Origin: Novosphingobium sp. G106
GTDB lineage: Bacteria > Pseudomonadota > Alphaproteobacteria > Sphingomonadales > Sphingomonadaceae
DNA: 64,000 bases
Assembly (NCBI RefSeq): GCF_019075875.1
Contig: NZ_JAHOOZ010000001.1
Location: 3,534,001-3,598,000 of the forward strand
Direction of reading: 5' to 3'
The notes under the pieces were generated by a model that was not told where the DNA came from, made no database searches, and worked only from the letters and a program-made list of their open reading frames with translations. Position numbers and translations under genes: made by a program. Below are positions 1 to 8,940 of this stretch, in pieces. The number at the start of each line of letters is the position of its first letter. The first letter of the stretch is position 1.

Positions 1-1709
1 GGAGCGGAACTCTGCGCGCGCTCGGCCAGCGCGGCCGCCAGAAGGGTGCTGGGATCGCCCGCGGCGTGCCGCGCAGCGAGATAGCCATGGGTCATCCCGC
101 GCGCATTGGACATGCCGCTCTGCATCACCGCACCGTTGTCCAGCCGCGCGACCGAGTTGCCGGCCAGGTAGAGGCCCTCGATAGGCTCGCCATCCCAGCC
201 CATGGCCCGGCAGTGCTCGTCGACGACTACACCCGCCGAAGCGATGCCCGAACTGGCGAGCCGGCTCAGCGACACGGCATAGAACGGCGCCTTCAGCAAA
301 GGCCCCAGCGTCGGGCTCGGCTTGTGGAACTTGTCCCCGGTCATATAGGCGCCCCATAGCGACTTGCCGCGGCCGAACTCGGGATCGTCGTTGCGTTCGC
401 AATAGGCGTTGAAGTTCGCGATCGTCTCGGCGAGACCTTCTGCGGCGATGCCGGTCTTGGCCGCCAGTTCCGCGATACTGTCGGCAGTGATGCCCACTTC
501 CTCGGGGATCGGCTGGCCCGGCAGGATCGAGGCCAGCGGATATTTCTCGCGCGCCTGGCTGTCGAGCACGAGCCAGCAGGGGAAATTGGGATGATCCTGC
601 GTCGCGCCGTCGATCGCATCGACTGCGAAATAGAGCGAGCGGTAGAAGCCCTCGTCGGCGAACCGCTTGCCCGCCCGGTTGACCACCATCGAATGCGGCA
701 GCCCGGCGAAGGCCATGATGTTGCGCCAGAGCGGCACCCCTTCCTGCAGCTCTTCGCCTGGAACGGAGAAACCCAGCATCGTCACGTCGGGCACCCGCGC
801 CACCCTGGCGCCAAACTTGCCCGCCAGCCGCAGGTGCGCCCCGTCGACCTCGGGCATGATGACCGATTGCACGTCGAGTTGCTGGCCCAGCGTCTTGGAG
901 AAGGCCGGTGAGCGCTCATAGCTGCTGACCGCCACCACCACGCCGCGATTTGCCTTGATGAACAGCTCCTCGCCGCCGCGTACAGCGCGAACGCCGACGA
1001 CACGCGTCCCGTCCCCAATCAGTTCCTTGACGTCCATGCCGGTGTGCATGGGAATGCCGCGATCGATCGCGCCTTTGACGAAGTAGCAGATGAGGCCCGA
1101 ACCCAGGCAGCGCTCGTCCTTTTCGAGCCGTTCGGCCATGGCCGAGAAATCCCACTTGAGAATGTTCGCCGAGCCGCCGTTCCGGGAGATGTCCTCGTGG
1201 GTGAAGCCGTACATGACGTGCGGCGAAACCCGCGTGCGCTCCTGCCATTCGCCGAGCGTCTGCGCAGGAAACGGTTCGACCTCGAGCAGCCGGCCCTCGG
1301 CGACGCTGTCGTTGGAATAGCCGAAATAGTAATCGGGGCAGTTGCGGATGACGATCATCTTGAGGTCGATCGTCTTCTCGAAGAATTCGAGCATGGCCGG
1401 GCCGTGCACCGCCTGGTTGAGGATGGCGACGTCGTTGGCATAGCCCATGCCGAGGCTCTTGACGTAGCGGAACCCGCTCTCGGGTGAATCCTCGATGCCA
1501 ATCTCTGCCTCGAGATGATTGCCCGGTATCCAGACCTCGCCGAGCGAATAGGCGGTGACGCCGCCGACCTGCTCGGTGCGCTCCAGGATCATCGCGCTGG
1601 CACCATGTTCATGCGCCGAGATCGCGGCGGCAAGCCCGCCGGCTCCCGAGCCCACGGAGACGACATCCGCCTCGAGATCCCAACGGTCGGGCAGGTTCCG
1701 AATGATCAT
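1..1709 (-). CDS. FAD-dependent oxidoreductase, 3-ketosteroid dehydrogenase-like (3' end off window)
   Basis: The reading frame is open from an ATG at 1709 to the window edge, giving about 569 residues without a stop, so the C-terminus is missing. A GAGGAG ribosome site lies 5 bases before the ATG. The N-terminus has a dinucleotide-binding GSGAGG motif at residues 20-25 followed by an acidic residue (ILERTEQVGG), typical of FAD_binding_2 flavoproteins. Near the end of the visible part is a second FAD-contact region (GLYLAGNSVARL) followed by a glycine-rich stretch. This layout matches 3-ketosteroid delta-1-dehydrogenases and fumarate-reductase-like flavoproteins, which oxidise steroid or cyclohexanone-like rings. 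The next gene, an SDR, has the same strand and starts 69 bases upstream, suggesting one catabolic operon. The substrate cannot be read from the sequence. Confidence 0.85.
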   Translation of the reverse strand, partial: MIIRNLPDRWDLEADVVSVGSGAGGLAAAISAHEHGASAMILERTEQVGGVTAYSLGEVWIPGNHLEAEIGIEDSPESGFRYVKSLGMGYANDVAILNQAVHGPAMLEFFEKTIDLKMIVIRNCPDYYFGYSNDSVAEGRLLEVEPFPAQTLGEWQERTRVSPHVMYGFTHEDISRNGGSANILKWDFSAMAERLEKDERCLGSGLICYFVKGAIDRGIPMHTGMDVKELIGDGTRVVGVRAVRGGEELFIKANRGVVVAVSSYERSPAFSKTLGQQLDVQSVIMPEVDGAHLRLAGKFGARVARVPDVTMLGFSVPGEELQEGVPLWRNIMAFAGLPHSMVVNRAGKRFADEGFYRSLYFAVDAIDGATQDHPNFPCWLVLDSQAREKYPLASILPGQPIPEEVGITADSIAELAAKTGIAAEGLAETIANFNAYCERNDDPEFGRGKSLWGAYMTGDKFHKPSPTLGPLLKAPFYAVSLSRLASSGIASAGVVVDEHCRAMGWDGEPIEGLYLAGNSVARLDNGAVMQSGMSNARGMTHGYLAARHAAGDPSTLLAAALAERAQSSA

Positions 1710-1777
1710 GCAGGCTCCTCGCAATTGGCGGCGGCGCTTGGCGGCCGCTTCGCCGTTTAGTCCAGTTGCTTGGCGCC

Positions 1778-2632
1778 TCAGACCGGCTGCCAGATCGGCG
1801 AGCCGCGCTCGGCCCGGTTCGACGGGACGACATGGCCGTCCACGTCGGTGATGCCGTATTCCTGCGCCAGCTCGGCATTGATGAAAGTCCCGCCGCTGCG
1901 CTTCATGATCGCAGGATCGGCAGCCAGCGCGGCGACGACGCGGCCCGGAAATTCCGGCGAACTGCCCGCCGAACTGCGCAGTTGCGCGGCCATGCCGGGA
2001 ACGTTCTTCAGGTTGTCGATCGCCCGCTCGGTGAAAGTGAAGCCCTGCCACAGCGCAACCGAGGCGACGTTATGCTCCTTGAGCTCGATCGCCATGTCGC
2101 GGGCCATGCGGTCGAGCCCGGCCTTGGCTGCGCCGAAGATCGGCCCGTAAGTATAGGTCACCCCGACATAGCCCGAGATACCGACGATCAGTCCCGAACG
2201 CTGCGGCACCATGATCTGCGCGGCATGCCAGGCGGCGACGAATGCGGCGCGCAGGCCGATGTCGAACATCTCCCAGTTGGACAAGGGCTTCTGCCAGAAG
2301 CCGCCGGGCTGGGTCAGTTCGTCAGGGATGACGATGGCATTGTTAACGAGCAGGTCGAGCCGGCCCTGTTCGCGCTTCACCTGGTCGAACAGGGCGGCAA
2401 TGTCCTCGTCCTTCGCGAGATCGACCTGAACGGCGATACCCTTGCCGCCGCGTTGATCAACTTCGGCCGCAGTCTCGCCGATCGTGCCGGAAAGCACCTG
2501 GGTGCCTGCCGCCACAGTACGGCCGGTGACGTAGACCGTCGCGCCCTGGTCCGCGAGGGCGAGCGCGATACCCTTTCCTACACCGCGGCTGGCGCCCGTC
2601 ACGACGGCAACTTTGCCGGTCAGCTGCCCCAT
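1778..2632 (-). CDS. SDR family oxidoreductase, DHRS1-like, catalytic Tyr replaced by Phe
   Basis: This is a classical-type short-chain dehydrogenase of 284 residues. The start at 2632 is chosen because AGAGGAG lies just upstream; an in-frame start 21 bases earlier has none. Visible motifs are TGASRGVGKG (residues 12-21) for the cofactor, NNA at 97-99, Ser153 in GISG, and Lys170. The usual YxxxK motif reads FGAAK, so the catalytic Tyr is Phe166, although Tyr160 and Tyr162 are close. The C-terminal part (LWQG, then a long tail with NAELAQEYG) resembles the DHRS1-like branch. It is probably co-transcribed with the flavoprotein downstream. It may reduce or oxidise a related intermediate, or be impaired by the missing tyrosine. 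Confidence 0.85.
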   Translation of the reverse strand: MGQLTGKVAVVTGASRGVGKGIALALADQGATVYVTGRTVAAGTQVLSGTIGETAAEVDQRGGKGIAVQVDLAKDEDIAALFDQVKREQGRLDLLVNNAIVIPDELTQPGGFWQKPLSNWEMFDIGLRAAFVAAWHAAQIMVPQRSGLIVGISGYVGVTYTYGPIFGAAKAGLDRMARDMAIELKEHNVASVALWQGFTFTERAIDNLKNVPGMAAQLRSSAGSSPEFPGRVVAALAADPAIMKRSGGTFINAELAQEYGITDVDGHVVPSNRAERGSPIWQPV

Positions 2633-2659
2633 GGCGAATTCTCCTCTGCCCAATCGCGT

Positions 2660-3451
2660 TGGTGATCAGCCCTCTGCGCCGCCGACGCGCGGTGCAGAGG
2701 GCTGCACAATCACCGGTTAATAGCCGGCAGCAGGAGCAAGATAAACACCCAGAGGCGTACTTTTTATGCGGTCGCCGTCAGGGCACTTCGGCCGCGTCTG
2801 CCGATGCCTTCATGTCCGGCGCATCGCTCGCCGAGATCGAGCAGGCCTTCACCGACGCATCGGTCGCACCGAGAACTTGGCAACGGAGTCCGTCCGATCC
2901 TTTCCCCTTGCAGGCGCGAGAGGAGTGCCGCCCGCAAGCTCGGTGCCCAGGATTAGTCTGCCGCTCTTGGCGTGAGGAATTGGCTCTGTTATCGTACCGG
3001 CGCGCTGTGCAAACGGCAGCGCCGGGACTGGTAATCCCGCTGGTCAAGCAACTCGGACACCTCGGTTTCCGGGGTTTCGTCGCGCATGTCCAGACCTCCG
3101 GGTTAAAGGCGGCGGCGCATGCGACCAGCATGTTACCAGCTTCTCTAGCTGAGGTCCCCTCGGCTGGGGGAGACGCCGGATATGTTTGATCAGAACATGA
3201 TCTCGTTCCCTCTTCAAGGCCTGGACGGCAAGTATTGATCGACCCGAGGTGCAACACTCTCTCCGGGGTCGTGCGACAGCCTGATGGCTGATGGATCGCA
3301 CGCCGCATCATGGTCCGTTCGTATCGAAGGGTGGAGCACCATCAACCAGGCACAGGGTCATCGCTGCCCTAAGTTGGTAAAATCGGCGTCTCCGGTCCCT
3401 CCGCCTCCCGGGAGGATCGTGCCATCCGCGTCCAGGCGGATGGATCTCGTA
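2660..3451. other. Gene-poor stretch between SDR and IS110
   Basis: About 790 bases hold no convincing gene. Open frames exist on both strands, including one of 176 codons on the plus strand and one of 177 on the minus strand. They overlap each other, lack a good ribosome site and show no recognisable domain. The part next to 3452 probably includes the left flank of the IS110 element, whose exact end I cannot place because IS110 elements usually lack clear inverted repeats. Confidence 0.5.
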
Positions 3452-4612
3452 TCAGGCCCGCGCCCCCTGCATCATCTGGCGATGCGGCTCGACGGTCTCG
3501 GTCTTGAACTGGAAGTGCGTGCCGTCGCGCCAGATGCCGAACATGATGACGGCCAGTTTGCGGGCAACAGCGATCTTGGCCTTGTTGTAGCCGACCTTTT
3601 TCGATAGGCGAACGCCCCAGTCCTTGAGCGAGCTGAAGGTCTTGGTCGCAGACATGATGACCGTGGCGGCGCCGACGAGGTGAGTTCGCGTCAACCGGTT
3701 GCCCATTTTGCTGATCGAGCCCTTATGCAGCGTCTCGCCGGACTGGCTGATCTTCGGCGTGAGGCCGAGATAGGCGGCAACGTCGTCGCAGCGCCGGAAC
3801 CGCGTCGGGTCTTCGATCGCGGTGTAGAAGGACAGCGCGGTGATCGCGCCGACGCCGGGAATCTCAAGGAAGCGCCGGCACACCGGATGCTCCTTCGCCA
3901 GCATCTCCAGTTCCGCCTCGATGCGATCGGCCTCGATCCTGAACTCCTCGCAGAGCTTGAGGATGGGTAGGACGCGCGGGCGCATATTGATGCCCTCCTG
4001 ATCCTGGATGATGAGCATTTGCTGCATCACACGCTCGCGGAACGTCGCGGAGGATTGTGCGCCGGGTTCGACGCGACCCCCATAGACGCGCAGCAAGCCG
4101 CGGATCATGGCTTCGGTCTCCACGCGTTGTTGGACGAGGCGGTGCCGCATGATGATCTGCGCCCTGACTTCGAAGCAGGCCGCGCTCTTCACATAGACTT
4201 CGGTCAGATATTCCCGACCTGTCCGCGTGATCTCGGCGAGGCCGCGCGCATCGTTGGTGTCGGTCTTGTTGCGCTTGATCGACAAGACCTTCTTACATTG
4301 TAGGGCATCGAGCATGGTGACGCGATAGCCGAGCCGTCTCAGGCTGGTGGTCAGATGCGTCGCCATCGCGCCCGACTCCAGCCCGATCATCGCTATGTTC
4401 GTTTTGAAGTTCTTCGAGAAATAGCGCCCCATCTCGGTCGCGTTCGACTTAACCGAGCATTGGTGGACGACCTTGCCGTCGCTATCGACAACACAGACAG
4501 CCGTCGATCGCAAACCAACATCGAGGCCGATCCAAACACGCCCGCGCGCCGGGTCCACTTCGGCAGCTTCCTTCAGCGCCAGGATAGCGGGATTGGTGAT
4601 CTTCTTCGCCAT
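3452..4612 (-). CDS. IS110 family transposase (DEDD type)
   Basis: An intact transposase of 386 residues. The start at 4612 has AAGGAGG five bases upstream; a longer frame beginning at 4651 lacks such a site. The N-terminal DEDD domain shows Asp in GLDVG, Glu in GLESG and the Asp pair in KTDTNDAR. The C-terminal Transposase_20 domain carries EIPGVGAITAL and the conserved DDVAAYLGLTP. IS110 enzymes move elements through a Holliday-junction-like mechanism, often with a guide RNA encoded in a non-coding end of the element. The gene-poor 3.31-3.45 kb and 4.62-4.79 kb flanks are the places where such an RNA could lie. Element ends were not defined. Confidence 0.93.
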   Translation of the reverse strand: MAKKITNPAILALKEAAEVDPARGRVWIGLDVGLRSTAVCVVDSDGKVVHQCSVKSNATEMGRYFSKNFKTNIAMIGLESGAMATHLTTSLRRLGYRVTMLDALQCKKVLSIKRNKTDTNDARGLAEITRTGREYLTEVYVKSAACFEVRAQIIMRHRLVQQRVETEAMIRGLLRVYGGRVEPGAQSSATFRERVMQQMLIIQDQEGINMRPRVLPILKLCEEFRIEADRIEAELEMLAKEHPVCRRFLEIPGVGAITALSFYTAIEDPTRFRRCDDVAAYLGLTPKISQSGETLHKGSISKMGNRLTRTHLVGAATVIMSATKTFSSLKDWGVRLSKKVGYNKAKIAVARKLAVIMFGIWRDGTHFQFKTETVEPHRQMMQGARA

Positions 4613-4788
4613 TACGTCCTCCTTCACGCACGATACCGATCGCGGCATCATGCCCGCTGAAGGAGAAAAAAGACCTCAGCTAAACCGCACCCGGCGGCTC
4701 CCGCGCCTAGCGTGCGGGAGTTCGGGACCTTTTTTCCGCATCCGTCTCGTCCCTTCCGCTTAACCGCACGATGCGGACCGGAGGTTCT

Positions 4789-5406
4789 ATGGACAATCTC
4801 ATTCCTGTAACGCCGCAGCGCCCAAAGCCCCGCGCCATCATCACTCCAGCCGCCTCGACCCTGGTCGCGCCGGCACCCCGTTCCCAAAACCCCGCACTGA
4901 CGGCCCTAGGGGAAGCCTGTAAGGCCAGTCCGGTTCAACTCTTGCGAACCCGAGAAGGGCGTAGCCTGAGCCGGGCACGTTTGCGACGCGCGGAAGAGTT
5001 CATGCTCTCCCTTGGACCTGGCGCGCCTGGCGACTGGCAAGACTTTCTGTACGGTGCCGGTATTGTGAGCCAGCTTGCCTTGTCTTCACATTTGCTGGAT
5101 GTAGGCTTTTCCGACGCCTGGTGCGCCCGCCACATCGGCCTCTATGTTGCCAGATCGCTTGCCTACGCCAACGCGAGCGGTTTGGGTCTAGAGTGCGCAG
5201 AGACGGTACGATTGGCGCAAGTGCTCACACCTTACAGCAAATGGAACTGCCGCTCTTTTGCTGACGGCCCCCGCCCGCATGACGGCGGCTTCGCACAGGA
5301 GCAGGTCCGGGCTCTGTTGCGCAATTTGATGAACCATGTGGGCTGCGTAACAGGTCACCGCGTTTCTCGGCCTCGAGTAAAACGTGATAATTTACTCGCG
5401 CCGTGA
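4789..5406 (+). CDS. Hypothetical protein between IS110 and the integrase
   Basis: A 205-residue frame starting at an ATG with CGGAGG just upstream. I recognise no family. The N-terminal 50 residues are rich in Pro and Ala and look disordered. The middle and C-terminal parts have alternating hydrophobic and charged residues, with Trp and Cys (for example FSDAWCARHIGLYVARSLAYAN broken across two helices). There is no signal peptide or membrane segment. It sits between an IS110 transposase and a tyrosine integrase, so it is probably cargo of an acquired island. A small frame with its own strong ribosome site follows 28 bases downstream. Confidence 0.6.
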   Translation: MDNLIPVTPQRPKPRAIITPAASTLVAPAPRSQNPALTALGEACKASPVQLLRTREGRSLSRARLRRAEEFMLSLGPGAPGDWQDFLYGAGIVSQLALSSHLLDVGFSDAWCARHIGLYVARSLAYANASGLGLECAETVRLAQVLTPYSKWNCRSFADGPRPHDGGFAQEQVRALLRNLMNHVGCVTGHRVSRPRVKRDNLLAP

Positions 5407-5434
5407 GGTGGTAAGCCCCAGAACGGAGGTGAGC

Positions 5435-5497
5435 ATGCTCGAAATTTTTCCAGCCGGCCAACTGGCAAGAGTGGCAGGTACCAGTATGATATTTTAG
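5435..5497 (+). CDS. Tiny ORF with strong ribosome site
   Basis: A 20-codon frame (MLEIFPAGQL...SMIF, stop TAG) begins six bases after a near-consensus CGGAGGTGA, and 28 bases after the stop of the preceding hypothetical gene. The spacing and ribosome site suggest translation, but the peptide matches nothing I know. It may be the surviving 5' end of a longer gene cut when the integrase region was rearranged. Confidence 0.25.
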   Translation: MLEIFPAGQLARVAGTSMIF

Positions 5498-5524
5498 ATT
5501 CTCCGTTGAAATTGCACGAATCCG

Positions 5525-6811
5525 TTACCGCGGGAGGTCATCTGCGACGCCGATGACCCCGCGTGACGGCCGGTCCATCAGCAGTTCCGGTTCGGGCAGG
5601 TGTTCACAGAGCATGTCTGCCCAGATCTGCGCGAGTTCGCGCCGACGGAGCATGTAGGCCGCACGATTGCAGGTGCCCGCGACCGTCCTCTCCCTCGTAT
5701 AGGATAGCATCAGGTCGATAACGTCGCGGTCGTGCTCCTTTCCGCGGTGCTCGGCCCATGCATTCATAATCGTCGAGAACGCGCCCCTGAAAAGGTGCGA
5801 CACATGGCAACCGTGGTAGCCCGCGCGGCGGAGCAGGGAGCCGATCGCGTCCGCGCTCATAGGTCGGTGCACATTGCGGGCACTTGGAAAGATGTAGTGT
5901 CCGCCGCCAGTTAAAGGCCAGATAGCGCGAAGCACGTCGACGCTCTGCCTAGCAAGCGGCACGAGGTGGTCGGAACGCTTGATGCGCTCCCGGTCGCGTT
6001 GCATCCGCCAGGCCGGGATGCGCCACAGCGGCTCCGGGCTGTCAAGACGCTCGTGCTCCCTCCAGGCGCCGCCATGGAGCTCGTTGGGCCGCACGGCGGT
6101 GAGGGCAATGAAGCGGAGTGCATAGCGAGTGATAGGCCGTGCATAGTCGGCCTCCGCGTCGCGGATCATCTTCTGGAGCCGAGCGAGATCGGTAATCGCA
6201 GGCTGGCGCCCTCGCTTCACCGCACTCAGAGCCGCGCCGACCTTCGCCGCAGGATCGCTCGTCGCCCAGCCATGGGCAATTGCATAGACGAAGCTCGCCG
6301 AGATCCTCTGGCGGAGGCGATGGGCTGTTTCGATCGCACCGCGGTTTTCGACGGCGCGCAGCACCTCAAGCACGAGCTGCGGGGTGATGTCTGAGATTGG
6401 CAGATTGCCGATCTCAATGAAGACATCGCGCTCGAGGCTGCGGATCACATCATCGGCGTGGATGCTCGACCACCGCGATTTAGTGTGCGCATGCCAGGTC
6501 CGCGCCACTTTCTCGAAGGTCGTCCGAGCCGCTGCGACGTTTTCCTCGATCAGGAGCTTCTTGACGATGCGTGGCTCGCGCCCCTCCTTGAGCACGGCCT
6601 TGAGCTCATCGCGCTTGACCCTGGCATCAAGAATAGACAGGGCGGGATAGTGACCAAGGATCAAAGTCTTTTGGCGGTCATCGAGAAAATAATTATAACA
6701 CCATGACTTACTCCCGGTCGGGCGAACCAGAAGATAGAGCTGGGCGCTGTCGGCCAGCTTGTAGGGCTTCGATTTTCCTTTAGCATTCCAAGCTTTAGCA
6801 TCGCTGAGCAT
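5525..6811 (-). CDS. Tyrosine recombinase (phage/island integrase, DUF4102 type)
   Basis: A 428-residue integrase with GGAGATG upstream of the ATG. The N-terminal arm-binding domain is present (KPYKLADSAQLYLLV, then KSWCYNYF and LGHYPALSILDAR), followed by a SAM-like core-binding part and the catalytic domain. Catalytic residues are the first Arg in TAVRPNEL, HLFR (the HxxR box), and the nucleophile Tyr in NRAAYMLRRR. The usual LAH box histidine before the tyrosine reads LSY here. Length is normal for the P4-like family. These enzymes usually integrate at tRNA or tmRNA 3' ends, but I see no tRNA on either side, so the attachment site or the island boundary is not resolved. Confidence 0.93.
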   Translation of the reverse strand: MLSDAKAWNAKGKSKPYKLADSAQLYLLVRPTGSKSWCYNYFLDDRQKTLILGHYPALSILDARVKRDELKAVLKEGREPRIVKKLLIEENVAAARTTFEKVARTWHAHTKSRWSSIHADDVIRSLERDVFIEIGNLPISDITPQLVLEVLRAVENRGAIETAHRLRQRISASFVYAIAHGWATSDPAAKVGAALSAVKRGRQPAITDLARLQKMIRDAEADYARPITRYALRFIALTAVRPNELHGGAWREHERLDSPEPLWRIPAWRMQRDRERIKRSDHLVPLARQSVDVLRAIWPLTGGGHYIFPSARNVHRPMSADAIGSLLRRAGYHGCHVSHLFRGAFSTIMNAWAEHRGKEHDRDVIDLMLSYTRERTVAGTCNRAAYMLRRRELAQIWADMLCEHLPEPELLMDRPSRGVIGVADDLPR

Positions 6812-7182
6812 GGGTCATCTCCGAGATTATATATTTCAGGTGCCCGAGCCATACCGAGTGCCATATTCCGGTGCGGAAGGTGGCGAACGGCACGACCAAA
6901 TCGGTCAGCCAATGGGCAATTTTCTGAGGAGAAACACAATCCTAGCGGACCGTGGCGAACCACCGCGGAAACGATGATGGCGAAAGAATATCCGGCGGCA
7001 AGTACATACATGGAAAACGGCATCGGGCACCAGACAGTTGGATTTTCAAGGATGAAGGTGAGACAACCAAAAGGATCCAAAGCGGATGCAAAAGCCAATT
7101 AACTACGGTCGACGCGGCTAGATTGCCGCCGAGCAACGCTCCGTTCGACAGTTTTGCGCGTCCGATGTAGACGGCAGCCAGG
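6812..7182. other. Intergenic region between integrase and TetR gene
   Basis: About 370 bases separate the divergent integrase and TetR genes. It must contain both promoters and is the natural place for an attachment site or a TetR operator. I see no clean inverted repeat, tRNA fragment or other supported feature. Short open frames here lack ribosome sites. Confidence 0.4.
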
Positions 7183-7755
7183 ATGCGCATCGTAGATCAT
7201 GAGGCGAGACGGCAGGAAATAGCCGAAGTGGCGCTGGACCTCATCGCGCGCATCGGGCTCGAAGCAACCACGCTCAACCGGATCGCCACGGAAATGGGCG
7301 CCAGCATCAGGGTGATAACGCACTATTTCGCCGAAAAGGACACACTGCTGCTCGACGTCTACCGGGTCCTAGCTCTGGAAGGCCAAGGCCCGATCCGCGA
7401 AGTTCTCGCGCGCGATCCGGCCGACCTCGCCGGCGCGCTGACGGCGCTTTGTGGCAGCGACGAAGCGACGCTCAAGCGATGGCGCGTCTATGTCGCATTC
7501 TGGGACAAGGCCGTGCGCAGCCCCCAGTTCGCTGCCGAGCAGCGATTGTGGATCGAACGGACGCTCACGACGATCGGCGAGGTCATCATCGCGAGAAATG
7601 GCGATGCAGCAAACGTGAGGCAACTGGCAATGGAGATGATTTCGCTCGTCTACGGCATGTCGATCCAGCGCACGCTCGACCCGGAAAGCTGGACACCCGA
7701 AGCGATTGCCTCGGTGATCGAGCGCAAGGTTCGCGAAGTCGATCTGTCCAATTAG
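7183..7755 (+). CDS. TetR/AcrR family transcriptional regulator
   Basis: A 190-residue regulator. The N-terminal helix-turn-helix spans roughly residues 10-52, with the typical pattern RRQEIAEVALDLIARIGLEA, then TLNRIATEMG and ITHYFAEKDTLL. The C-terminal ligand domain resembles BetI-type members, with a Trp-rich helix (LKRWRVYVAFWDKAV). No divergent transporter or enzyme gene adjoins it; its upstream neighbour is the integrase, so its target is not evident from context. Autoregulation is plausible for the family but no operator palindrome was recognised. Confidence 0.9.
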   Translation: MRIVDHEARRQEIAEVALDLIARIGLEATTLNRIATEMGASIRVITHYFAEKDTLLLDVYRVLALEGQGPIREVLARDPADLAGALTALCGSDEATLKRWRVYVAFWDKAVRSPQFAAEQRLWIERTLTTIGEVIIARNGDAANVRQLAMEMISLVYGMSIQRTLDPESWTPEAIASVIERKVREVDLSN

Positions 7756-7921
7756 TACAACCATTGCGGCGAAGATGACTTCAGCGATCTTCGGGCCGCT
7801 CCTTCAACCTTTCCGGGATATCCCGGTGCTAGGTTATTGAGATTTCCCAACGTGGTAGACGCAGCCCGGCATTGTAGTCTGGCCAGATGCGAAGTGACGT
7901 CCACTGCCCGAGCACCGGCCG

Positions 7922-8110
7922 ATGACCGACAAACTCTACGTCGTTATCTGGGTTAAGGATGGGGTGATCATGAATCTGGAAGAATATGCGCACCTGGAAG
8001 ACGCCAAGCGTCGCGCGACGGAAAATATGAAGCTGTATCGCTCGCTCGGAATAGCAGACTCCGCGCTCGTTCGTGGCCAGGACGGCGCAGAGTACATGCG
8101 CCTTTTCTGA
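7922..8110 (+). CDS. Small hypothetical protein
   Basis: A 62-residue frame of ordinary protein composition (starts MTDKLYVVIWVKDGV, then a helix with HLEDAKRRATENMKLY). It looks like an alpha/beta single-domain protein with no signal peptide. No family is recognised. The ribosome site is weak (GAGCACCGGCC upstream). It lies directly before another small plus-strand gene 15 bases downstream. Confidence 0.5.
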   Translation: MTDKLYVVIWVKDGVIMNLEEYAHLEDAKRRATENMKLYRSLGIADSALVRGQDGAEYMRLF

Positions 8111-8125
8111 CACTGCCGCCGAACG

Positions 8126-8449
8126 ATGAGCGCGGCTGCAGCATGTCCGACCGCAATGGGATTTCCTGAAACTTCAGCTTGCGTCGGCCGTTTAGCGTTC
8201 GTGTATCACTACGTCATACGCGCCGAGGACTTGATCCTGCTGAACGGCCTGCCTTTCGAGGAGATCAGGCCGATCGCGCTGGAATGGATCAATCGCGGGA
8301 CCGACCAGAAGCTGAACCGAATGTCGATCACCATGCTGGTCCGCACGCTGTACCAGCCGACCGAATTCTCGCAGAGTGTCAGGCGGCTGCATTGCGCTGC
8401 GGGATTGCGCGTATCGTTCCGCACTGCCGAGGAACGCGCTCAGTTCTAG
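8126..8449 (+). CDS. Hypothetical protein
   Basis: A 107-residue frame starting 15 bases after the preceding small gene. The central part (LNGLPFEEIRPIALEWINRGTDQ) has balanced composition and predicted helices, which favours a real gene over a shadow frame. The antisense frames in the same stretch have poorer composition. No domain, signal peptide or membrane segment is visible. An internal ATG about 10 codons in (MGFPETS) is an alternative start. Confidence 0.45.
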   Translation: MSAAAACPTAMGFPETSACVGRLAFVYHYVIRAEDLILLNGLPFEEIRPIALEWINRGTDQKLNRMSITMLVRTLYQPTEFSQSVRRLHCAAGLRVSFRTAEERAQF

Positions 8450-8802
8450 GATGCTCTCGAAAGTCTGCGCAACCCAGGCAGATGACTTGCCGGTCATCAC
8501 CGGCCAACGCCCCATCGTGGAGGTGACTGTCGCCACGGTATCTTGATCGGGAAACCATGGGCCCGTGACGACAGCCAAACCCATTCCACACTAATATCAT
8601 TAATTTTCCGCAACTTTGGCGAAATTGAACTTTGCAATGCAAAGGGAACAGCGGCGAAGGGACTGCCAAAGGGGCGGTCAGCGTCGGCGGCAAGCTGGCG
8701 CAGCTGTGCCGAACGGCGCCATCAACACACTGGGGAATCGCAGGAATCGCGGCGTCTAACGGATGCCGGTCGTGATACCGGCCAAAAATCCGCACAAACT
8801 CG

Positions 8803-8828
8803 GCCTCGCCTCGGGCGGGGCTTTTTTT
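8803..8828 (+). terminator. Intrinsic terminator, possibly of a small RNA
   Basis: GCCTCGCC, loop TCG, then GGCGGGGC (one G-T pair), followed by seven T at 8822-8828. This is a canonical Rho-independent terminator on the plus strand. A second small hairpin, GCCGGT/ACCGGC, lies at about 8764-8782. No convincing protein gene lies between 8450 and the terminator, so the transcript may be a non-coding RNA or the long 3' leader of the upstream small genes. Confidence 0.7.
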
Positions 8829-8940
8829 GGCCGGGATCGTTCAACTTTTTCGCCAAATCCCAATGAGAGGATGGAGGCAAAAACCGTTAAGTTAAGACCC
8901 GAGGCAGATAACAAGTTAGTGCTCGGAAGCGATATTGCAC

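Noticed and set aside
2659..3189. Overlapping frames of 176 and 177 codons in the gap before IS110
   Set aside because: Two opposite frames of similar length, no ribosome site, no domain; not enough to call a gene.
4680..4740. Hairpin with a T-run between IS110 and the next gene
   Set aside because: A short stem (CTCCCGC/GCGGGAG) is separated from the T-run by about ten bases, so it is not a canonical terminator.
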